From Holophagae bacterium (GTDB taxonomy: Bacteria > Acidobacteriota > Holophagae > Acanthopleuribacterales > Acanthopleuribacteraceae): 64,000 bases of DNA. Below the pieces are notes generated by a model, which saw only the letters and a list, made by a program, of their open reading frames with translations, had not been told where the DNA came from and made no database searches. The stretch covers positions 1,116,001 to 1,180,000 of the forward strand of contig JAUIFE010000001.1 in assembly GCA_030429565.1 (NCBI GenBank), written 5' to 3'. Of this stretch, positions 54,701 through 60,620 are shown in pieces (within the stretch, counting starts at the first letter, position 1; the number at the start of each line of letters is the position of its first letter). Made by a program: the position numbers and the translations under genes.

Positions 54701-55843
54701 CTCAGCAATGCCCTGAAATTTACTCACGAGGGCGGGATCACGCTGCGCGTGCAGCTCGTCGAGCGCGCGGAAAAGCACTGCCGCTTGCGTTTTGACCTCA
54801 CCGATACAGGGATCGGCATCGACCCCGAACGCATCAAAATTCTGTTCAAACCCTTTCAGCAGGTCGACTCCTCGACAACCCGCAAGTTTGGTGGAACCGG
54901 CTTGGGCCTGGCGATCAGCAAACGACTGGTGGCCATGATGGACGGCCACATCTCGGTCAAGGGTGCATTGGGCAGCGGCTGCACTTTTACTTTTGACGCG
55001 CGCTTCCAATTGGGTACGGCATCCCTTGAACGCAGCGAGTGTCGCGGCCAGACGGTCCATTTATGGGAACCAGATAGCGCGGAACGGGAAACGGCAACAG
55101 CGATTCTAACTTACTTGGGTTACAGCGTAGTTGCCTGCAAGCAACTGGATGCACAAGGCTACCCCCAACCTACGACAACGGCATCCTCCCCACCCTCACT
55201 GCTTTGGTGGGGCATCAGTGACAATCCCAACCATCAACGAGCACAGGACGCGCTCCTGCACGGCGCGCTCACCTTCCCTCATCCAGTGTTAATAAGCAGC
55301 GAACGCGATCCACGCGGCCCGACCACGCCGCCGTGGCTACACTTCAACCCGCGCCCCTTGCGCTTTAAAAACACGTTGGCCCTGCTGCGCTTAACACCGA
55401 CGGAAGCCCTCACTGAACCCGAATGGACGACCAAAACACGACGCTTGCTGTTGGTGGAGGATAATCCGGTTAATCAAAAAGTCGCCACCCGAATGCTCGA
55501 ACAACTAGGCCTGCCCTGTGACCTGGCTGTCAACGGCAAACAGGCACTAGAAGCTTGCATCGCCGGCGACTACGACCTCATTTTAATGGATTGCCAGATG
55601 CCGGAAATGGACGGCTTGGAGGCAACGCGGCGATTGCGTGGTCAGGCAGAATTGCGGCAACCGGTGATTGTGGCGCTCACCGCCAATGCGTCTCAGGAGG
55701 ATCGCGCCGCCTGTATGGACGCCGGCATGGACGACTTTTTAACCAAACCGATTAAACGCAGCCAACTGCATGGGGTCCTGGAGAAATGGCTGGAAACGGA
55801 GCAGCCGAGGATCGCGACCCAGGTCCCGGCCGGCTCGGGTTAG
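51755..55843 (+). CDS. hybrid histidine kinase with regulator-propeller sensor
   Basis: A 1362-residue sensor. Signal/anchor (ALVFAILVPLYFG), then about 700 residues of two-component regulator propeller repeats, each with a MWFGTRDGLNRFDG- or VWVGTQNGGLSRYD-like strand, and a Y_Y_Y domain (YRLEGLQDETIELG, YKLHIYGANNDG). A membrane helix lies near 817-835. Then HisKA with His868 (NVSHEIRTPMNG), HATPase with GTGLGLAISKR, a receiver-like middle section lacking the Asp, and a C-terminal receiver with Asp1279 (LILMDCQMPEMDG) and Lys in FLTKPI. No output domain. Its periplasmic ligand is unknown. The ATG lacks an obvious ribosome binding site. Confidence 0.92.
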   Translation: MTSLQTVFRPALVFAILVPLYFGAEPKDDARPQTSPWRQKQLKFKSYTNRDGLSQNSVLAITRDQRGYMWFGTRDGLNRFDGYTFRLYYALADDDTTLAYNYIRSLLADPDGAVWVGTQNGGLSRYDPEQACFQSFSTESAHPMRLPGNHVSSLALDLEGKLLIGTDQGLAKLDWQDQTITHLPFVTDPNDNPLDEDTRFITALQPNKHGGLWIGTRNGLLLRDQRGGIEHFRFGLAPEEVGPYVRALACDGDGHLWVATGRGVHVFDPVTRHYRTYLADKTDPDSLSYSESFTLLADSKGNMWVGTHHGLNRYDPARDGFEKHYHRNYLRDSLSSNEIWSLFEDPQGNLWVGTYSGGINLYSPLRSRFTHFQHDPEDPDSLGGREVWSLFVDRERVLWVGTYEGGLSRYHADEGRFSHIQHDPEDPKSLGGDSIWALNEDRDGRLWVGTRMNGISVGSPTEGFRKYRADSDKPGSLPSNRIYRILRDQQDRMWAATREGLARYRSESDDFAVFRHNPQQADSLANNRVYHLYLDRRQRLWAATLNGLSLLNKDERSFTNFHNQADQPQSLSNNVISAMYHDAEGNFWVGTYQGGLNKWPARAFEDGQPTFQRFGHKQGLPSETIYAVAGDRDGKLWMSTNQGLVRFDDRTGQFRSFTSASGVQDNEFKNGFFKDAQSDTLFFGGINGFNAFVPGTLPENSQPPPVVISECTVTRFTEKITVPLRVGQALEFGYNDQAINLELAVLDYTDPKHNQYAYRLEGLQDETIELGHQRLLSFANLPSGRYKLHIYGANNDGVWNQTGTTMDMVIQPPPWASNRAVAIYLLVATALVFGIWRHQIRRIEDQAQIESLKQTDQAKSIFIANVSHEIRTPMNGVIGMADILSTMKLDPQAREYVEIIRQSGESLLAIINDILDLSKIDADKMELETIPFALRYELDGMIDLFATQAAKKGLRLRQIVPPEVPNHLIGDPVRLRQVITNILSNALKFTHEGGITLRVQLVERAEKHCRLRFDLTDTGIGIDPERIKILFKPFQQVDSSTTRKFGGTGLGLAISKRLVAMMDGHISVKGALGSGCTFTFDARFQLGTASLERSECRGQTVHLWEPDSAERETATAILTYLGYSVVACKQLDAQGYPQPTTTASSPPSLLWWGISDNPNHQRAQDALLHGALTFPHPVLISSERDPRGPTTPPWLHFNPRPLRFKNTLALLRLTPTEALTEPEWTTKTRRLLLVEDNPVNQKVATRMLEQLGLPCDLAVNGKQALEACIAGDYDLILMDCQMPEMDGLEATRRLRGQAELRQPVIVALTANASQEDRAACMDAGMDDFLTKPIKRSQLHGVLEKWLETEQPRIATQVPAGSG

Positions 55844-56748
55844 CGCTTTCGCCCTTTTAGGGCTGAAAACCAACCACGCGCGCTTTTGGCATTTTTGGGT
55901 TCATCGCGATCTCTGTTGGCGACCTCGCCACCCTGCTGATAGGCGTCCAAATCCGCGATCACATCGGCAAAACTTTGGTAGCGTTCATCCAATGATTTGG
56001 CCAAGGCGCGGTCGACAATGTCGGAAAGCGGCTTGGGAACAGCGTCGTTGAGGCGAAAACAAGGCACCGGTGTTTCCATGAGAATGGCCTCGTAAATCTG
56101 TTGTTCGGTTTTGCCTTCAAACGGGAGTTTGCCACTGAGCAGCTCGTAAAGCACGACGCCAAACGACCAAATATCGGCTTGGTGGTTGACCTGTTCGCCT
56201 TCCGCCTGTTCCGGCGGCATATAGGCCATGGTGCCGAGGACCGTGCCGGGATTGGTGAGCGGCGGATGGTCAAGTAGCTTGGCGATGCCGAAATCGACGA
56301 TTTTGAGGGTACCGTCGCCGTCAAACATGATGTTGCCAGGTTTAATGTCACGATGAATGATCTGGCGCTCGTGGGCAAAAAGGAGGCCCAACGCCATTTC
56401 TCGCGCCACCCTAATGATGTCGGTTAAGGGCAAACAACCTTGACCCATGCGGTCCTTGAGGTTGCCGCCGGAGTAATAGGGCATCACCATAAACATTTGC
56501 CCGTCCGGCGTTTCATTGATGGTGTGAATCGAGCAGATGTGCGGGTGGTCGATAGAGCCGGTTGCTTCGGCCTCGAGAAAAAAACGCTGCCGGCCGGTAT
56601 CGTCAATATCAAAAAAGGGTTTAAAACATTTGAGCGCAACGATGCAGTCCCGTTCGGTATCGCGAGCGCGGTAAACAACACCCATGCCGCCGTCACCGAT
56701 CTCTTCGAGGACCATAAAATGACTCACCATTGCGTTCAACTGAAACAT
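55840..56748 (-). CDS. eukaryotic-type Ser/Thr protein kinase
   Basis: A 302-residue soluble kinase containing all core motifs: GDGGMGVVY glycine loop, VALKCF Lys, IIHRDIKPGN catalytic loop, IVDFGIAK, the activation segment ending MPPEQ, and DIWSFGVVLYELLSG. There is no membrane segment or sensor domain; a charged tail of about 35 residues follows the kinase domain. I chose ATG 56748 (MFQLNAM); a TTG at 56781 would add 11 residues. It overlaps the hybrid kinase gene tail to tail by 4 nt. Confidence 0.92.
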   Translation of the reverse strand: MFQLNAMVSHFMVLEEIGDGGMGVVYRARDTERDCIVALKCFKPFFDIDDTGRQRFFLEAEATGSIDHPHICSIHTINETPDGQMFMVMPYYSGGNLKDRMGQGCLPLTDIIRVAREMALGLLFAHERQIIHRDIKPGNIMFDGDGTLKIVDFGIAKLLDHPPLTNPGTVLGTMAYMPPEQAEGEQVNHQADIWSFGVVLYELLSGKLPFEGKTEQQIYEAILMETPVPCFRLNDAVPKPLSDIVDRALAKSLDERYQSFADVIADLDAYQQGGEVANRDRDEPKNAKSARGWFSALKGRKR

Positions 56749-56941
56749 AAGCCGCCCGGTTGAGGAAACCCCGTCCTTCAAGCGCTACCCGAAGCGCCGC
56801 CAATTCAGCGAGAACAGGCCGTCAAACACGCTCATTGTACCTCATGCACGATGGCATTACCCGTGAAGATTACCCGTACATTATATATATGAACGCGAAA
56901 CAGGCATCGTCTACGGACGGCGTGAACCGGGCCGACCCGTA

Positions 56942-56975
56942 GAAAAGGGTCCTTGCGTGTTCGCGCGAGGACCCT
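56942..56975 (-). terminator. terminator of metX
   Basis: AGGGTCCT (56946-56953) pairs with AGGACCCT (56968-56975), extended inward by five more pairs. In the minus-strand transcript it is followed by TTTTC. It lies about 35 nt after the metX stop. Confidence 0.8.
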
Positions 56976-57008
56976 CGATAGGTTGGCAATGGGTAACCAC
57001 TGAGAAAC

Positions 57009-58163
57009 CTAAGCGGCCGCGTCCAAATCGTCGAGGAACCGACCCAAGATGCGTTGCATTTGGTCAAATTCAATCAAAAAGGCATCGTGGCCGTGGATCG
57101 AAGTGATCTGATCGTAGCGACCTTGCGGCATCATGGCCGCCATTTGGCGCTGGTCGGCATCGGGATAAAGCAGATCGGAATTAATGCCGACACACAGCGA
57201 CGGTACTTGAATCCGTTGTAAAACGTCGGCAAGGCTGCCGCGACCGCGAGTGATGTCATGGGCGTCCATGGCGCGACTGATGGTCAGATAGCAATTCGCA
57301 TCAAAGCGGTTGACGAGCTTCTGACCTTGGTAACGCAGGTAACTTTCGACGGCGAAGCGGCGTTGCCCTTCGAAGGGATCATCGAAGTTTTTGTCACCGG
57401 CGTCGGCCGAGCGGTCGAAATTTTGGTTGTAGGAATCGTAGTGTCGGTAAGACAACATGGCGACCATGCGCGCCAGCGCAAGGCCGCGTTTGGGCTGGCG
57501 ATGGTAACGGCCGCCGAGCCACTCTGGATCGGAAGTAATCGCGACACGGGCCGCTTCGTTTAAACCAATCGCCCAATCGGAGTGGCGCACAGCGGTAGCG
57601 ATGGTCGCGATGGCGCCGACACGTTCAGGGAACAGGAGCGCCCACTCCAAGACCTGCATCCCACCAAGCGATCCGCCAATCGCTAAAGCGAGCTGTTTGA
57701 CCCCCAATTGGTCCAGCAACGCTTTTTGTACCCGGACAATGTCGCGAATACTAATGGTGGGAAAATCAGGTCCGAAGGGGCGCCCCGTAAGCGGGTTGGT
57801 GCTGGAGGGACCGGTCGTCCCGTAACAGCTACCGAGAATGTTACTGCAAATGATGAAATAACGACGCGCATCCAGGGGCGCGCCGGGTCCAAATAAATCT
57901 TGCCACCAACCGGCGGGAAATTCGCCGCCGCCAGGACGAGCGACGTAGGCATCGCCGGTCATCGCGTGGCAAACCAGGACAGCATTGGAGCCGTCGGCGT
58001 TAAGTCGGCCGTAGGTATGATAGGCAACATCGACCGGTGCGAGGGTTTCACCGGACTCGAGGTGCAAGGGGGTAGATTCGTCGTAAACCCTTGCGACATG
58101 GGGGATTGGCAAGCCACGCAAGGCCAGGCTTCGGCCTGCGAAATCACAAACAGCAGTGGCCAT
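57009..58163 (-). CDS. metX: homoserine O-acetyltransferase
   Basis: A 384-residue alpha/beta-hydrolase-fold acyltransferase that activates homoserine for methionine synthesis. Nucleophile Ser in GGSLGGMQVLEW, Asp in INSDLLYPD, His in HGHDAFLIE; conserved HAMTGDAYVA, then LGSCYGTTGPSS. ATG 58163 (MATAVCDFAG) has no good ribosome binding site and lies inside a Cys-rich upstream ORF (58144-58269), so it is probably translated by coupling. TTG 58202 would add 13 residues. Upstream are a SAM-I riboswitch and further hairpins. MetX proteins can use acetyl- or succinyl-CoA; I keep acetyl as default. Confidence 0.93.
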   Translation of the reverse strand: MATAVCDFAGRSLALRGLPIPHVARVYDESTPLHLESGETLAPVDVAYHTYGRLNADGSNAVLVCHAMTGDAYVARPGGGEFPAGWWQDLFGPGAPLDARRYFIICSNILGSCYGTTGPSSTNPLTGRPFGPDFPTISIRDIVRVQKALLDQLGVKQLALAIGGSLGGMQVLEWALLFPERVGAIATIATAVRHSDWAIGLNEAARVAITSDPEWLGGRYHRQPKRGLALARMVAMLSYRHYDSYNQNFDRSADAGDKNFDDPFEGQRRFAVESYLRYQGQKLVNRFDANCYLTISRAMDAHDITRGRGSLADVLQRIQVPSLCVGINSDLLYPDADQRQMAAMMPQGRYDQITSIHGHDAFLIEFDQMQRILGRFLDDLDAAA

Positions 58164-58269
58164 GACAACAACCTGCAACAGCGATATGCAAGCAGCAACC
58201 AAGAATTTTTATTTCCTGCATTTGTGGGCTTTCAAAACGGTGAGTTTTTTTGGTATCATACGACGTCAT
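58144..58269 (-). CDS. cysteine-rich upstream ORF overlapping the metX start (41 aa)
   Basis: ATG 58269 has an ideal GGAGG five nt upstream, the only good ribosome binding site before metX. The 41-codon frame ends GCCLHIAVAGCCHGHCCL: three Cys-Cys pairs (TGC TGC, TGT TGT, TGC TGT) in the last 18 codons. Its stop (58144-58146) lies 17 nt past the metX ATG in another frame. It resembles cysteine-sensing leader peptides described in mycobacteria. A regulatory role is inference. Confidence 0.65.
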   Translation of the reverse strand: MTSYDTKKTHRFESPQMQEIKILGCCLHIAVAGCCHGHCCL

Positions 58270-58325
58270 GTTCGCCTCCGTGTACGTGGTTTTATGTTCA
58301 GGGGGTGACTGCACATTGGGGAATT

Positions 58326-58419
58326 GAGAAGAGACCAGGGGGAACGGTCTCTTCTCTTCAAATCGGCCTCAGGGGGAAACGAGGCCGTCGCCGTTGAGGC
58401 TTGCTCTGCAAGCCTCAAC
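58326..58419 (-). other. three consecutive stable hairpins in the metX leader
   Basis: (i) GAGAAGAGACC (58326-58336) with GGTCTCTTCTC (58346-58356); (ii) CGGCCTC (58364-58370) with GAGGCCG (58381-58387); (iii) GTTGAGGCTTGC (58393-58404) with its exact complement (58408-58419). All stems are perfect. In the minus-strand RNA the loops of (i) and (ii) are nearly the same (GTTCCCCCT and GTTTCCCCCT), and CCCCCTG recurs unpaired at about 58300. They lie between the riboswitch terminator and the uORF. Confidence 0.7.
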
Positions 58420-58495
58420 AGCATCCTTTGAAATTCAAAGTTTGGTTGGGTTTCAAAATGTCAAGCAACACGCGAAGAGCAGCGCAGAAATGACA

Positions 58496-58530
58496 AAAGC
58501 TCTTCATGGAATCAGATCCAGAAGAGCTTT
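58496..58530 (-). terminator. expression-platform terminator of the SAM riboswitch
   Basis: AAAGCTCTTC pairs with GAAGAGCTTT across a 15-nt loop; the minus-strand transcript continues TTTTGTCATTT. It lies 31 nt after the aptamer, as expected for a transcription-terminating S-box. Confidence 0.75.
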
Positions 58531-58561
58531 ACAAACGGCGTTTTATTTTCGCGTTTTACGC

Positions 58562-58669
58562 TCGGATCATCTTTCCCATTACGGGCAGGATGTAGCACCT
58601 GTCATGATTGCTCACCGGTTGCTAAGGTTTCATCGGGCCTGACCCCTCCACCTTTCTTGATAAGTCCGA
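58562..58669 (-). promoter_or_regulatory. SAM-I (S-box) riboswitch aptamer
   Basis: The minus strand carries the S-box consensus in order: CTTATCAAGAAAGGTGGAGG, GGCCCGATGAAACC, TTAGCAACC, GGTGCTACATCCTGCC, and a closing P1 helix (TCGGA.TTATC at the 5' end with GATGATCCGA at the 3' end, one bulged C). S-adenosylmethionine binding should favour the terminator at 58496-58530 and shut off metX. Confidence 0.94.
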
Positions 58670-59124
58670 TTCAATTGTCAGTTACTTCGGTCAAAAACCT
58701 CCTGAGGTCTCCGAAATCAACTATTGGCACCAATTAAAAACGCTTTACCGGCAACTGTCAAACCCTTTTTTCTTTTTTTTAAAACGCCGCTCTGCCGGAA
58801 CCCACGCACCCAACAGGCTTCTCCTTGCTTTCTCAGCCGTTTCGCGCTAAGGTCCGCGCTATTACCCGGGCGATTCCCCCCTTTTTCCGCCCGACCCCAT
58901 CGCTGCGAGACCCTCTCGCCATTCTCCCCCTTCATGACTACCTACCCACCCGGCCCTCAACCCGTCGCTTGTTCGACGCAATGAGGCATGCCGTCGTCGC
59001 CGTGTTCCCCAAACACGCGCCGACCCGACCCATACTCCCAGCGGGCGATCGTTCTGTGTACCCCACACAGGCCGCTGCTGTTACGCGGTTGCCATCGCCC
59101 TCTTCCCCCCACGGAGGACCGTTC
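58670..59124. other. divergent promoter region of metX and aspartokinase
   Basis: About 455 nt. A pyrimidine-rich run (CCCTTTTTTCTTTTTTTT) lies at about 58761-58779. The aspartokinase frame is open back to 58825 but its extension is Pro/Arg-rich and unsupported. I found no lysine riboswitch signature. Confidence 0.4.
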
Positions 59125-60594
59125 ATGCTTGAATCACGCAAATGCGTTGTCTACAAATTCGGCGGTACATCAGTCGCCCATCCCGAGAACCTGGGCCGCA
59201 TGGTCCAGCTCGTTAACAGTGAAACAGAACGCAGTGTGCTGCTGGTCGTCTCAGCCGTCGCGGGCGTCACCAACAACCTCGTCCGCCTGGGGGACTTACT
59301 GCAGAAATCCTCCTCGGCAGAGGCGCTTGACGAACGCCACGACCTACTCACCTCGATTGAACAACAACACCGAACCCTGTTCCCGCAGTGTGCCGAAGGT
59401 TCCTGGCTGAAAATCATCGAAACCGATTTCAACGAGGCGTTTCGCGACCTCAATAGCTGGATCGAAACGCTCTATCAACGCCGCCGTCAAGGTGGCACCG
59501 TAAACGCGGCCGACATCGACCACATTCTCTTCTACGGCGAACGCTTTTCCTCAAAATTTATCCACTCATTGCTGTTAGCCCACCAACCACCCGGCCTCGC
59601 CGAAATTAACTGGGTCGACGCGCGCAAGTTAATTGCCACCGACAACCGCCACGGCGACGCTTCGCCGCTCTGGACAGCGTCGCGCCAAAACATAAAGTCC
59701 CACCTGGCCCCCATCCTCGCCCACAGCCAAGTCATCATTACTCAAGGCTTTACCGGGTCAGCCCCAGACGGACGAACCACCACCCTGGGTCGCGGCGGTT
59801 CCGATTTCAGCGCAACTTTTTTGGCCGCCGCCGTCGATGCCGATGAAGCCCAAATTTGGTCGGATGTGAACGGCATCCTCACCGCCGACCCACGCACCGT
59901 TGACCACGTCGCCACCATCCACCACCTCTCGTACAACCAAGCCGAATCGGTGGCGCGCCTGGGTGCAAAAGTCTTGCACCCACGCTGCATCGCGCCGGTC
60001 AAAAAAGCCAACATCCCGTTGCGCGTTCGCAACACCTTCCACCCGGATCACCCCGGCACTTCGATCAACCAAAGCTTGCCGGCCGAGTTGCGCACGATCA
60101 TTACCGGCAAGGAAGAAGCGTTGCTGTTCCACCAGGAACGCCCGCTCGACCAAGGCGTTGGTTGGCCAAGCGGCGAATGGCAGAAACTTCCCGGCGGTCA
60201 CCCGCCCCTAGCCATGAGTTACGCGGGCCACGAGTGGACGATTGTCAGTGAAGATCTCAACGATTGGCGCGCTTGGTGGCAGGAAGGCCGCAGCACCCCG
60301 AGCGAACCCTGCGAGCCGGTGCGCCATGCGCCGGCGACGATTACGCCTTGCGCGTTCATTTACGTCATGTGTACGCGGCCGGGCGAAGGAACCGGCATCT
60401 CGGCCACAGGGCGGGCATTGCAAATTTTACAAAACGAGGACTTACTGTTCCACAGCCGCAGCGCGGATGAAACCAGCCTAGCCCTGGCAGTGCCGCGCGA
60501 GGCCTTCGACCGCACCGTGCAGCTACTCCACCTAACCCTGATCCAAGGCGAAGGCGAAACCGAACCGGCCCTCGAAGCCCTGAGCGGTTACTAA
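59125..60594 (+). CDS. lysC: aspartate kinase
   Basis: A 489-residue monofunctional aspartokinase, first step of the Lys/Met/Thr pathway. The kinase core is intact: VYKFGGTSVAHPENLGRM, FYGERFSS, TTLGRGGSDFSA, IWSDVNGILTADPR, EARLGAKVLHP-like ARLGAKVLHPRCI. A C-terminal regulatory region follows (residues 310-489). It includes an ACT-like segment (FIYVMCTRPGEGTGISATG, then LLFHSRSADETSLALAV) and resembles the lysine-sensitive AKIII type, although the section around 350-420 looks diverged. GGAGG seven nt before ATG 59125 sets the start. Divergent from metX, with which it shares the homoserine route. Confidence 0.92.
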   Translation: MLESRKCVVYKFGGTSVAHPENLGRMVQLVNSETERSVLLVVSAVAGVTNNLVRLGDLLQKSSSAEALDERHDLLTSIEQQHRTLFPQCAEGSWLKIIETDFNEAFRDLNSWIETLYQRRRQGGTVNAADIDHILFYGERFSSKFIHSLLLAHQPPGLAEINWVDARKLIATDNRHGDASPLWTASRQNIKSHLAPILAHSQVIITQGFTGSAPDGRTTTLGRGGSDFSATFLAAAVDADEAQIWSDVNGILTADPRTVDHVATIHHLSYNQAESVARLGAKVLHPRCIAPVKKANIPLRVRNTFHPDHPGTSINQSLPAELRTIITGKEEALLFHQERPLDQGVGWPSGEWQKLPGGHPPLAMSYAGHEWTIVSEDLNDWRAWWQEGRSTPSEPCEPVRHAPATITPCAFIYVMCTRPGEGTGISATGRALQILQNEDLLFHSRSADETSLALAVPREAFDRTVQLLHLTLIQGEGETEPALEALSGY

Positions 60595-60620
60595 AACCCT
60601 TAAGCACCACCCACCAAGGA

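Noticed and set aside
58670..59124. Lysine riboswitch before the aspartokinase gene
   Set aside because: I looked for the L-box conserved segments (AGAGG, GAAGTA-like core and paired helices) on the plus strand and did not find them.
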